Below the pieces are notes generated by a model. The model saw only the letters and a list, made by a program, of their open reading frames with translations, did no database searches and had not been told where the DNA came from. The position numbers were made by a program, and so were the translations under genes. 64,000 nt of DNA from Prostheceraeus crozeri (lineage: Eukaryota; Platyhelminthes; Polycladida; Euryleptidae). Positions 16,871-27,619 of the stretch are shown here, piece by piece (the stretch's first letter is position 1; each line of letters begins with the position of its first letter). The stretch lies in the NCBI GenBank assembly GCA_907163375.1, contig CAJQUW010001810.1, positions 310,001-374,000 on the forward strand, written 5' to 3'.

Positions 16871-17640
16871 GATAGATTTTATTGTGAACTGTAAGATAAT
16901 GAAATTTGTATAAGTTTGGAATCATGTAGTACAGTCATATTCCTAAAGAGTGTAGTGAGTGGCACTCGATCCCGTCGACAGCCCGAAGGCCTTGTACCGA
17001 TCACTAGGGAAGTGAGAGATCTTCCCCGATACCCGCTCTTTACAGCTGAAGACATCATTGTCACTGCCCCGAAGTGGTAACAGGAACGCCGAGTCAAAGG
17101 TAGTGATCAGTAGCTGGGATCTAACCCCTCAAAGCTGCCTTAGACTTAGTTAAATTTCAAATCTGATAGCAGATTTGAACTCAGGATACTTGAAAACCTT
17201 AGTCTACATGTTAAAACTTTGAAAAAACTGAAAATTAAGAATTTTTAAAAAATTCCGCATTTTACTACTCATACTACTTTTAAAAAATTTTATCAGTAGT
17301 AAAGACACTATCAAACTCTATCATACAAACTTTGAAGTAGCAAGATAGCTTGCCTACTTCAAAAGATAGAGTCCTTTGCACCCGATATCGGGAGCTCAGA
17401 GCGACGACCGTCGCTTACCTCGTCTTTCGATGAAGTGATCAGACTTACGTTGTCGCGGGTTTATATATGCTCGGAAGAAAACTTAAAATGGCTCTATCTC
17501 CGAAAGTATTCATCGTAGCGACATGCGGTTTGTTGCAAACGATTTGTCTCATCATTCTTTACAATATGACACCTCAACCATTCTCATATGACCACGGGAA
17601 GTTGGTGTGTCAGCACATGACCATGTAACATGCCACAAGT
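16871..17640. other. spacer, possible right flank of Polinton 1
   Basis: No gene is visible. Around 17,160 the phrase CTGATAGCAGATT of the 141-bp repeat recurs within a palindrome (AATCTG ATAG CAGATT). The part from 17,390 to 17,470 is GC-richer. The Polinton 1 border could lie here, but no matching terminal repeat is available to prove it. Confidence 0.4.
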
Positions 17641-17670
17641 GAAAAAATTCCTAAGTGTGGGAGCTCCAGT

Positions 17671-17860
17671 GTGGTGAAAATTTTGAAAAATTTAAAACTT
17701 CCGAATTTTGACCTGGGACCTTTACCAAAGTTTGTTTCAAGAAATTTTGTCCGAACGAGGGGGGGGGGGTCAGCGAAATTTGATGAAAAATGTTTTGGTG
17801 ACGGTCCCAGGTCGAAATTCCACACTTTGGAAAATTTTCAAATTTTTACCCATACAAAGT
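17671..17860. repeat. diverged inverted repeat at the left edge of the G-run array
   Basis: The 90 bp left of the first G run (17,671 to 17,758) is a diverged reverse complement of the array unit to its right (17,770 to 17,860). Both contain the palindromic-looking core around GACCTGGGACC / GGTCCCAGGTC. The array therefore starts with a head-to-head junction. Confidence 0.6.
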
Positions 17861-19858
17861 CACTCTGACACTTAGGATTTTTTCAGGTAAGCGAGCTCCG
17901 ACCTAAAATCTTGTAACCGCTCTAACTTTTGAACGAAGACAGATAGGAACAAGCCGATTCTTTCACTGAATTTGTCTCACTCTTAGCTTTCAAACGAGCT
18001 ATCGCACGACAAAATCCGTCCACTAGAAGCCAAAATCGAAGCAAGCTGTCCAGAGGGGGGGGGGGGGGGGTCGGTGAAATTTGATGAAAAATGTTTTGGT
18101 GACGGTCCCAGGTCGAAATTCCACACTTTGGAAAATTTTCAAATTTTACCCATACAAAGTCACTCTGACACTTAGGATTTTTTCAGGTGAGCGAGCTCCG
18201 ACCTAAAATCTTGTAACCGCTCTAACTTTTGAACGAAGACAGATAGGAACAAGCCGATTCTTTCACTGAATTTGTCTCACTCTTAGCTTTCAAACGAGCT
18301 ATCGCACGACAAAATCCGTCCACTAGAAGCCAAAATCGAAGCAAGCTGTCCAGAGGGGGGGGGGGGGAGGTCAGTGAAATTTGATGAAAAATGTTTTGGT
18401 GACGGTCCCAGGTCGAAATTCCACACTTTGGAAAATTTTCAAATTTTTACCCATACAAAGTCACTCTGACACTTAGGATTTTTCAGGTGAGCGAGCTCCG
18501 ACCTAAAATCTTGTAACCGCTCTAACTTGTGAACGGCTGGTCCGATTGACTCGCAACAAAAAATGTTGTCGAGCAGTTTTTTCTCCTCTTTCAAACGAGT
18601 AGCTGTAAGACAAAATCCGTCCACTAGAACCAAAGTTAGAAGATTGTTGTCGGGGGGGGGGGGGGGTCAGCGAAATTTGATGAAAAATGTTTTGGTGACG
18701 GTCCCAGGTCGAAATTCCACACTTTGGAAAATTTTCAAAATTTTACCCATACAAAGTCACTCTGACACTTAGGATTTTTTCAGGTAAGCGAGCTCCGACC
18801 TAAAATCTTGTAACCGCTCTAACTTTTGAACGGCTGGTCCGATTGACTCGCAACAAAAAATGTTGTCGAGCAGTTTTTTCTCCTCTTTCAAACGAGTAGC
18901 TGTAAGACAAAATCCGTCCACTAGAACCAAAGTTAGAAGATTGTTGTCGGGGGGGGGGGGGTCAGCGAAATTTGATGAAAAATGTTTTGGTGACGGTCCC
19001 AGGTCGAAATTCCACACTTTGGAAAATTTTCAAAATTTTACCCATACAAAGTCACTCTGACACTTAGGATTTTTTCAGGTAAGCGAGCTCCGACCTAAAA
19101 TCTTGTAACCGCTCTAACTTTTGAACGGCTGGTCCGATTGACTCGCAACAAAAAATGTTGTCGAGCAGTTTTTTCTCCTCTTTCAAACGAGTAGCTGTAA
19201 GACAAAATCCGTCCACTAGAACCAAAGTTAGAAGATTGTTGTCGGGGGGGGGGGGGGGGGGTCAGCGAAATTTGATGAAAAATGTTTTGGTGACGGTCCC
19301 AGGTCGAAATTCCACACTTTGGAAAATTTTCAAAATTTTACCCATACAAAGTCACTCTGACACTTAGGATTTTTTCAGGTAAGCGAGCTCCGACCTAAAA
19401 TCTTGTAACCGCTCTAACTTTTGAACGGCTGGTCCGATTGACTCGCAACAAAAAATGTTGTCGAGCAGTTTTTTCTCCTCTTTCAAACGAGTAGCTGTAA
19501 GACAAAATCCGTCCACTAGAACCAAAGTTAGAAGATTGTTGTCGGGGGGGGGGGGGGTCAGCGAAATTTGATGAAAAATGTTTTGGTGACGGTCCCAGGT
19601 CGAAATTCCACACTTTGGAAAATTTTCAAAATTTTACCCATACAAAGTCACTCTGACACTTAGGATTTTTTCAGGTAAGCGAGCTCCGACCTAAAATCTT
19701 GTAACCGCTCTAACTTTTGAACGAAGACAGATAGGAACAAGCCGATTGTTTCACTGAATTTGTCTCACTCTTAGCTTTCAAACGAGCTATCGCACGACAA
19801 AATCCGTCCACTAGAAGCCAAAATCGAAGCAAGCTGTCCAGAGGGGGGGGGGGGGGGG
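17759..19858. repeat. satellite-like array of about 297-bp units separated by poly-G runs
   Basis: Eight G runs of 11 to 18 bases start at 17,759, 18,055, 18,355, 18,652, 18,949, 19,244, 19,544 and 19,843, giving seven units of 295 to 300 bp. The first 170 bp of each unit is nearly constant (TCAGCGAAATTTGATG to GTAACCGCTCTAACTT). The last 120 bp comes in two types: A (AACGAAGACAGATAGG) and B (AACGGCTGGTCCGATTG). The order is A-A-B-B-B-B-A. G runs of this length can fold as quadruplexes and mutate quickly in length. Open frames across it are artefacts of the repetition. Confidence 0.95.
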
Positions 19859-19869
19859 ACGTCAGCCGA

Positions 19870-20125
19870 AAATTTTTTCTCTCCGATTTCGCTGGAAACA
19901 TCCTTCCTAACCCAAAATTTCACGTAGATTCCGAATCTGGACTCCGTTTTCTCATCCGATGCTTCGTTTGGGCGCTACACACCAAAACGTCCCACATTCT
20001 ATGTCAAAATTTTGAAGAAACAGTTTTTCTCGCCGATTGCCTTGAAACTCACCCTACCGATGCAGAATTTCACGCTGAATCCGAATCTGACCTCCGTTTT
20101 CTCATCCGACCACTCCTTCCACTCG
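19870..20125. repeat. diverged tandem duplication, about 150-bp period
   Basis: The stretch 19,870 to 19,970 recurs diverged at 20,021 to 20,121; both contain TCACG then CCGAATCTG and CTCCGTTTTCTCATCCGA. It follows directly on the G-run array and seems to be the decayed edge of an older repeat. Confidence 0.7.
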
Positions 20126-20204
20126 AAACAACCCATTTTACAACCCAACATTCAGCAGATTGCACCAAAAACATCACACACTATAGCCTCAAGACTAATC
20201 CTGG

Positions 20205-20460
20205 CGGTCGCCCACGTCCACCTAGACGGTCGCCCACGTCCACCAGGCGGTCGGACCCACGCACCCGAGTCTCACACTCTGTCGTTGCAGAGGGGGGGGG
20301 GGGGACGTCAGCGAACATGTTGTGAACGTGGACCCACCCGGCCGGCACACCACGACAGACCACAACCTCTAGCGTTCCAGAGGGGGGGGGGGGGACTCAG
20401 ACACGAAGCACCACGGCGGCCGACCACGACACTCTACCGTGCCAGAGGGGGGGGGGGACG
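20205..20460. repeat. GC-rich repeat cluster with three G runs
   Basis: A short direct repeat (GGTCGCCCACGTCCACC, two to three copies) leads into three CCAGA/GCAGA-G-run units with G runs at 20,292, 20,382 and 20,447. Each run is followed by AC and a GC-rich spacer of 55 to 80 bp rich in CCACGAC. A frame from 20,012 to 20,584 crosses all of it, but its Gly/Arg-rich peptide is what the repeat dictates; I do not call it a gene. Confidence 0.75.
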
Positions 20461-20584
20461 CAGCCACGACGGCGGCCATCTTGCGCGGTCCAGAAGTGGA
20501 GTTTTGCTTACTACTGACATGGGCATTCAACTACGGTTCCTTTGTACCGCCGTCTTAGTCGTGTGGATGGAGCTTTCTAGCTGA

Positions 20585-22190
20585 CTTGCATTGTTCAGCT
20601 TTCTAAATGACTTGTGTTCGAATCCTGATCAGATAAATTGTGGTCGGGAAGAGGGTGTTGGCGATCATTAGGAATTAAGTAGTGCTATATTTGTGTTAAG
20701 TCCATTATATCAAAAGTAAACTTATCTATCATTAGGATATCAGCTTGTGCTGCATCGCTTCTGTACTGCGGTCTGGTTGAAGCCATTTAGTGTGACAGAT
20801 GTACTAACGGCGGAATTCGAAATATTCGTAGCATTTCTCTATTTAATGCAAAGTCCTAAAACATTTGATAAAAAGTGAAGTTATTGCTAAAATATTTAAT
20901 TCACTATTTGATAAAAAAAATCAGATTCAGATAATCGCACTGGCAATTATAAAGCTATTCTATCCATAAATTTCCTTGAAAATGATGATGGAGCTGGAGC
21001 CCATCAACGAAACGATGAACTGGAGCCCTTATAGAAATGTTGTCACGATCTTCTTCTGTGGCTGTTTTGAGCTGTCTTCGAGCAGGTATTGAGATCTGCT
21101 CTACCAAAAGACTCAGGCACGGAGCCTGATCAGGAGATCGAGCTGAGACTTCCCTTCCGCCGACTCAGACTAAGACAGCTTGCTCTAACTTAGGGCCCGC
21201 AGCTGCCCTACAACGACTCAGCACCTCTGCCCACATTGCAAGCTCATAAATATTCTGATTCATGACCGATATCAAGTCGGCAGTTGCAGTCTATCCATGC
21301 AGATGAACAGAAGGCATTCTGCTTACCTCTGTCGGTTAAAACTGGCTGGCTAGGCTCAATTCTTCACGGTCAGAGCTTGATCGGTTATGACGAAATACAG
21401 TCGGCCGATATTGGGCAACTCTTCTCGATCCGTGAACAAATCTTTTTAGTTTTTACGTTACCATTTTAGCCCTCGCTAGTCTGCCATGGCCTTGAACAGG
21501 ATGTTTCCTGTTCACTTACTGTCATTTATGGGTTCTATGTGCTATTTTATGGCATTATTTCTTTCTATATGATTAACTGTGAATGAATTAGAAATTAGAA
21601 ATTGGAATATTTCCATTAGAAAGAAATTAGAAATATGCTTTCTAGGTTTACTTTAGCTACTTTTGTTACAAATTGCTCAAAGTAAAAGTTAAACTTGTAA
21701 CCATAGACAGGCCTTCGGAGTCTAGTCTTCTACGGTCGTTGTTCGGATTGGCCATCGTACTTTAAAGTAGGTGATTTTAAATAAGCGCCGCTGCATTTGT
21801 TCGAGGAAATAACTGACCAGTCGTCGGGAGTTTTTCCAAAAAATTTTAAGCAAATATCTTCAAAGTTTGGTATAAATTTCGCTAAGTTAAATCAACTACA
21901 AGTTTGACGGGCCTTCGGTGTCCTGCGCCTTCTATCGGTCGATGGTAGCGACTAAGATGCAGCCATATGAAGGTTTATTCTAAAGTGTGAGTATATTGAG
22001 AGTTTTGACTGCATGGATTAGGTCTAGAGCCATAGCTTTTGGATAGAGTGCTTCCATGTCATAAACCCATGTGTTCATGCAACCTTGATTATGAAGCTAC
22101 AGTATAGCCATTTTGATTTGGAGAACACAGGCAAATGCAATCGAAATATCGAAAATCGAAGTCTGCCTCGAAAGAGAACTGAACGGAAGA
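20585..22190. other. intergenic, no gene seen
   Basis: AT-rich non-coding DNA. Near 20,615 a sequence GTGTTCGAATCC resembles a polymerase III B box and could be the relic of a tRNA-derived SINE, but no convincing A box or cloverleaf is present. Nothing else can be supported. Confidence 0.4.
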
Positions 22191-22194
22191 GAAC

Positions 22195-22310
22195 CGGTAG
22201 AGAACCGGGTGAAATTCGGTAGATGTGCAGATTCGTAGTCCATTTACACCATCCCTTGAAAGTCTAATTTTCGGCCTCGTTTCGTGTAGAAACTCTTGCT
22301 AGCAGCCGCA
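22195..22310 (+). repeat. interspersed repeat copy 1
   Basis: Contains CAGATTCGTAGT, GAAAGTCTAATTTTCGGCCT and CGTGTAGAAAC. These match, diverged, the stretch at 23,425 to 23,540 in the same order and orientation. An old dispersed repeat family of unknown class. Confidence 0.6.
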
Positions 22311-23424
22311 CTTCTGCAGCAGCAAGCTAAAAACTACCGAACGTGACCACACATCAATTACCACACAATAATAGAGCTGTGGTTTACTGTTACTTCCATT
22401 ATTTATCAATCATGCTTTGTTCTTGGATAAATGTGCAGCTTTTTACAGCAAAAAGGGTGTCAGGTCCCATCTTGAAGTTGAGCACTTCCCTCAACGGCTC
22501 TCTACAACAATTACATTGAAGAAATTCGATTAAGGAAGTATTGTTGTTGTTCATCACATTTCACTGTGCTTCACTTGCAGTATGATATCCTAAATGCTTT
22601 ATCTTCCACTCTCCTCTGGAGACATGCTTTTCTCAGACTTTTGAGGTGAGTACAGTCGTCGAAGTAAAGCTTTAGGCGTGTCTACATGCTATTGCACTTA
22701 AGTAGCAGTCATCCGCTGTAGAAGAATACTGAAAGATGTGTTTCTGTCTCCAACTGACAGCATCTTTTCAAAAGAGCTTCTGATGATTGATTCATGATGA
22801 ATATATGTCGCAATGAAAAGTTTTGATAAATAATGCGAAATATAGGCTCAGTATACTTTTTGTATAAAAATCCAAATGGATAATTCATAGTCGATGATGC
22901 CTGGAATTTTATACACAATTGATTCCTTAAACAATTCAGGTCAAATATCTATATGCCTATGCCGCATTTCATTGTGACCATCCACCATCTTCTGCTCCAA
23001 ACAATGCTTATTACCATCCTAATATTTTTCAACATTTCATTCAGACACATAGATCTTTCGGAGCATGATCATCTCAGTCTTAAAGCAACATAAAGCTAAG
23101 TATTGTGTAGCACAGATCGTGTGCATAGAATAATCATTTTGTCTAGCAACCAAATTAACATCAAACTTCTGATGCTATCACAAGTCCGGCAGCCAGAACG
23201 AGTTTCTGCAGTGAATGCGGAGTCATAATTTTTGGCATGGAATGTCTTCAGGTCATTTCCTTTCATCTTCATGCACCCCTGTCAAAAATTATCACTCTGG
23301 GCTTAGTACTTTTTGTCTAATTATAGAAAAAATACAAAATTATATTTTTGCCAAAAACTCCAATCTGCGTCCCATTGGATTTACATGTTGTTTTTTTGAG
23401 CCTGTCTGACAGGCAGAGGAACTC
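22311..23424. other. intergenic, no gene seen
   Basis: Non-coding DNA between the two copies of the dispersed repeat. Short frames here have no recognisable content. Confidence 0.4.
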
Positions 23425-23540
23425 ACTAGAACTCGGCAGACGCACCGATTCGTAGTAAGCATAGGGTGTACATCACTCTGTGAAAGTCTCACTTTCGGCC
23501 TCGTTCCCTGCAGAAACACGTTGTGGCTGCCGGACTTTAA
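23425..23540 (+). repeat. interspersed repeat copy 2
   Basis: Diverged partner of the copy at 22,195 to 22,310: CCGATTCGTAGT, GAAAGTCTCACTTTCGGCCT, CCCTGCAGAAAC. Same orientation. Confidence 0.6.
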
Positions 23541-23919
23541 GGACACGAATAGCTTGTTGGTTCAATTTTCATATTGCCGAGTGTTTATGTCCAGAGGCAC
23601 AGAGGACAAGCCTAATAAGCCGTAAGCCATTTGGCATCTCCTATATTTCTTGTCACGATCTATCTATCACATGCCATAAGGCGTAAAAAATAATGCATAG
23701 GTCATTGTTAATGGAATATTTTTTGCTATCATAGAAATGTATATGTGTGAATTCTGAATGCAGTCTTATCAGCATTATCAGTATTATCTTATGCAGACTT
23801 ATCTAGTGTGCCACCAGCCAAAATGCGGAATTTAATTGACCAGCATGCAGCGGGCTGCTGCTTCAGTCCTACTAACTAAAGTAAAATAGAAAAGTCGATT
23901 TATCTTGAAGAGTATCCGA

Positions 23920-24144
23920 TCACAGTGATAATCGAATAAAACTCATCTGATGAAGCGGTTCATGACAATCAAAAAATGGCTCACTTTTGGCATAATCGTC
24001 TCTATGATTAGTCAAAGGATTTGACGGAGCGTCGTTATGAAGATCTGTCCATGCCCTTTCTGCTATTGTTCCAATAAGTCCCAAAACGGCACCAATGCAC
24101 AGTAAAATTTGAATTGCCATTTCTAACGGTAAATATAGTCCCAT
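23920..24144 (-). CDS. possible small one-pass membrane protein, 74 aa
   Basis: The ATG at 24,144 (or the in-frame ATG eight codons later) opens a protein with one hydrophobic segment, MAIQILLCIGAVLGLIGTIA, then a polar stretch starting ERAWTDLHND. The opening recalls the first membrane span of claudin/PMP22-like proteins, but one segment is not enough to assign a family. A strong CTATATAAAG box lies 57 to 66 bases upstream, with a CCAAT box about 40 bases beyond it, so the promoter evidence is better than the protein evidence. It could be the first exon of a larger gene. Confidence 0.4.
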   Translation of the reverse strand: MGLYLPLEMAIQILLCIGAVLGLIGTIAERAWTDLHNDAPSNPLTNHRDDYAKSEPFFDCHEPLHQMSFIRLSL

Positions 24145-24200
24145 ATTCTAAATAAAAACGCCATGCACTCTCAACGGATTTCAAGTGTTTGCAAATCCGT

Positions 24201-24250
24201 CTTTATATAGCAACAACAGCAACGTGTTGACGAAAGAATATTCCCATTGG
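24201..24250 (-). promoter_or_regulatory. CCAAT/TATA promoter of the small membrane-protein ORF
   Basis: The minus strand reads CTATATAAAG at 24,201 to 24,210, with CCAAT (plus-strand ATTGG) at about 24,246. Order and spacing are those of an animal polymerase II promoter. Confidence 0.5.
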
Positions 24251-24259
24251 TTGAAGAGC

Positions 24260-27170
24260 GAAATGAAGTTGCCATTCAAAAGTCGGTAAGAGGCAACTGT
24301 GACAAGAAGAATGTTATGAACGAAAAGTAAACAGCGCGGCATATCTTTATCATTCATTCATCAATTTCTCAACCATTTTTTCTGGTCTACTCAAAAGGCA
24401 TTTAGCCAAACAGGGTGTATTTTATTTATGTTAAAAGGATTTCTACTTCCTGTTTGATTCCTTTCAATTTCTACATTCTTTCGAGAATGAATTTGAATGA
24501 AGGAGTTATTGAATTTTCATTTTCTATCTTTATCTGCAATTACTATTTATCTAGTGTAAAATATTTGCCAGTTAAGTTAAAAATATATTCAGTCTCAAAT
24601 TTATTTAAATTAGCATGAGTTTTTCATGCAGATTTCGCGATTTACATGTTGGCCTCAACTTCCTCTTTGTATTCTACTTAAGAGAATGGAAAAAATGGGC
24701 GCAGGACTGAAGAATCAAATGTAGGGAGGATGAGCTTGCAATCACTAATCTTTTCATGCTCTCAGTATGGGCAAGGTAGAATATAGGTATAAAAATAAAA
24801 AATGATAATGAATAAGCATGTCTTATCAAGCTAGATTAGATCAATAAAAAGGGCATTTCGTGCCTGGTATCAGAAGAACAAATATGCATTTGTTTCGACC
24901 ATTGCTATAAGCGACCCATAACGACCAGAGCCATTCCACATCAGGAACCTGGATGACAGTGCCAGATACCTTTTCTAAATTCTTAGCTTACTTGTCTAGA
25001 TCGCTGTCGAAATATCAGGGAAGCTATGCTCCATTTAGGAAAACTTAGCCTTTATTAGTTAACGTACAGGACAGTATACTTCCTGTAGAAGTCAAAGTCA
25101 TTTAGCACCAGATTAGCTGGACCAGTTTTTACGGTGATTGCTGCCTCGGTAAAATCTCTAATGGCTCACTTTTTACTTAATCATTTGTCACTTTCTTCAT
25201 TCTGATTTCTTTATGATTTATGTTTTTATTTTTATTTCTCTGTTTTGATCCGTCCCGGTTGGTTTTGCTTCTTTTAATTGCTATTGTGTTTCATTGTTGA
25301 TGTCATCTGCCATTGCCAACATTTCTGTGCATTCGTAAGTCAAAGTTATGTTCAAATTCTGTCTAAATGTCTGATGCAATTTCATTCCGCATGCAAATTT
25401 ACCAATAAAAGTGGCGTGGCCATGAAAAATGAAATTTGTTTCATTTCAATATTGTAAACAAATAGGAAAGGTGGTTAATTTGTTATGTGTAGCAGAATCA
25501 TTAACACATGTTGATTGTTTTAATTTTCTCAACTCTTACTAGGAGGTGGTCTACCAGAGTTATAACTGTTACAGTCTTGAGCTACAGTGATGAACTTCTT
25601 CATTCGCCTTAAGAATGGCAATAAATTTCTTCATTTTTTCGTATTAAAACATTGAAAACATTAAACTGGTTCAGAAAATTATCTATTTTACCATTACAAT
25701 CAATTGGCCTACATGTATGTAAATAGCAAGAGCCCGAATTATTTTACCTACGTTTAAGTATGCTTAATTTGATTGGTTTTGTAACGCAGAATAGGCTTAC
25801 TACGGTACTTCCTGGGACTGATTTGAATGTGCAAATTGTACTAACTGTCAAAATCGACATGTTTGGTGTATTTCTACAACAAATTGGTAAATACATATTA
25901 TAAAAAATCAAGGCGTATCCGTTATCTGTTACTTTGAATTCATGAGCAGATGAGGGCTAAAGTAGGACTATTTGTAAATATAAAATATTAGATCTTTCAT
26001 TCGGCTTAGTTTTTCACTTCAGTGTTAAAATCCTGTAAATTAAGACTGCATGCTGTCGTACTTCGAAAGTATAGATTTCATGGTGTGTAGAAAAAATAAT
26101 CCACTAGCACGGTATGTCTACAAAATGTGGAGACTCAATTTGTATGTTTTTCGTCTAAAGTAAACCAATTAGAAGCTATTTTATTCTAAATCTGACGAAT
26201 TACATGAAATGCCGGCACTCCGTTAGCTGTAAAGCAGGCGCCGAATTAAGGAAAATGATGAATGATAAGCCTACGATGTCCATTTAAGGAGATCGTTTAG
26301 TACTCGCTAAATGACAGATTTGTGCAGGTTTGAATAAATTCGCACATTTAAGTAGGTAGAATCGAATTTTTGTAAGTGGATTCTACGTCTCTGTGTCGTT
26401 TCAATTAAGGAAGCCAAATCGCATCCCCTCGTTGATATCTATTTAGTAAAACAATATCAAAGTTTGCGTATCCAGCAATCGGTAGCCCAATTTTAGCTAT
26501 TATGCAGCCCTTGGATGTGCAGGCATATTACAGTGGATCGATCCTTGTTAGCGTTCGTGACAAAATAACTGGAGTGACTAACAAGATGATGATCATAGTA
26601 TAGTAAAGAAGCCCCAGAAAGTTCAACTACACAGAATCCTCCTCTGGTAGGACAGCGATGACAAAAATTTTGTCATTGATTAAGTTTCAATCAACATGCG
26701 CAATGCGCATATGGGGTTGTTGTATCATGGCAAAGTAGACCTACTTTTTTTACCAGTATGACCGGTACCAGTCACTAGGCTCGGCCTGGCCCAGTATGGA
26801 ATTTTTCATACCGGTTTCACCTCTGGTCGAAGGAACCTACACTTTAAATACACGAAGATAATTAGGAAGCAACATCGATTTTCTATGAGCTCCCTCAACT
26901 ACATAGTCACTAAAAAAATGATATCTTTCCATTCGCATTATTATTGAATTCATTGCTGCCGTCTCTCTCGAGATCGAAAAGAGACACCTGAATAAAATAT
27001 CTTACTACCTCACGCTTCTGGATTCCCTCTGTCTCTTTTGCCCTAGACATTATTGTCCGTTGGCTATCGCTGATGCTGTCACTGGTGCAGAGGAAAAATA
27101 AATCGAAAGCTACACCTATACTTATTTCGTTTTGTAATTAGGACAGCGCGAGAGACAAGGCGGCAAGGCG
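24260..27170. other. intergenic, no gene seen
   Basis: AT-rich non-coding DNA with frequent stops in all frames. A small palindromic cluster near 26,755 to 26,815 (ACCAGTATGACCGGTACC and ATACCGGT) is the only local structure. I see no gene or mobile element here. Confidence 0.5.
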
Positions 27171-27175
27171 ACAAA

Positions 27176-27282
27176 GCTCTCTCTCACTCACTCTCTCTCT
27201 CTCTTTCTCTCACTCACTCACTCACTCTCTCTCTCTCTCTTTCTCTCACTCACTCACTCACTCACTCACTCTCTCACTCTCA
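27176..27282. repeat. CT/CACT microsatellite
   Basis: A pyrimidine-rich simple repeat mixing (CT)n and (CACT)n blocks over about 105 bp. Confidence 0.95.
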
Positions 27283-27344
27283 ATATTTGATTTCTGATCA
27301 CTAATTGATTTCTGTTATTTCCTTCCATCTTAATCGATCGTTGC

Positions 27345-27610
27345 AAAATTGTAACATATCCGCTGGTTCTCTCTCGGTGTATTTTCTATAGCCTTCAGGA
27401 ACGTCATCTGTTGTCTGCCCCGTGCACGCTTCATTCCGATCCCGTCAACACTAAGTGCTCTAGCTGCTTCTTTCGCATCAAATGTCCTAATTGTAGGTGT
27501 CTTCTCCTGATGTATTCGACCAGCTCACGTTTTATATAGACCATGTGAAGAACCTCCTCGTCAGATTTTCACTCTACCCATGAAATTCTCATCATGCTCC
27601 TTTAGCACCA
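27345..27610 (-). pseudogene. 3' fragment of a LINE reverse-transcriptase ORF
   Basis: On the minus strand, frames encode SDEEVLHMVYIKRELVEYI, RRRHLQLGHLMRKKQLEHL and GIGMKRARGRQQMTFLKAI. These match the end of LINE ORF2 proteins, where E-E-V-L, an Ile-Arg-Arg-Arg helix, LGHhhRK-x-x-LE-L and GKRARGRQR-x-T-x-L follow one another. The pieces lie in different frames: one shift falls between the FMGRVKI and SDEEVL segments (near 27,565) and another before GIGMKRARG (near 27,440). The copy is therefore dead. The 5' part of the element is absent or beyond recognition. Confidence 0.6.
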
Positions 27611-27619
27611 CATCTCGCA

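Larger units (their letters stand above)
1..17000. mobile_element. Polinton/Maverick element 1 (adintovirus-like), left end outside window
   Basis: A block of virus-type genes is seen: packaging ATPase end, integrase with chromodomain, basic minor protein, double jelly-roll capsid protein, adenain-like protease, two penton-like proteins and protein-primed DNA polymerase. This set defines Polintons/Mavericks (adintovirus-like). The left terminus lies before the window, so no terminal inverted repeat pair can be matched and the right border is a guess: the last gene in this style ends near 16,870. The visible genes look whole with no obvious breaks, so the copy is probably young or still under selection. 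Unusual cargo is a TBP homologue and an accessory array to the right of the polymerase. Confidence 0.9.

Noticed and set aside
17610-19613. Repeated frames of about 65 to 80 aa in the satellite array
   Set aside because: They recur once per repeat unit and reflect the repeat, not separate genes.
13442-20460. Attempt to place the right terminus of Polinton 1
   Set aside because: The left terminus is outside the window, so no inverted-repeat match can be tested; any exact border would be invented.
20012-20584. 190-aa plus-strand frame across the GC-rich G-run cluster
   Set aside because: The Gly/Arg-rich repeats follow directly from the G runs, and frame continuity depends on unstable run lengths; no domain is visible.
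20610-20640. Possible tRNA-SINE head (GTTCGAATCC)
   Set aside because: A B-box match alone is common by chance; no A box at proper distance and no second copy in the window.
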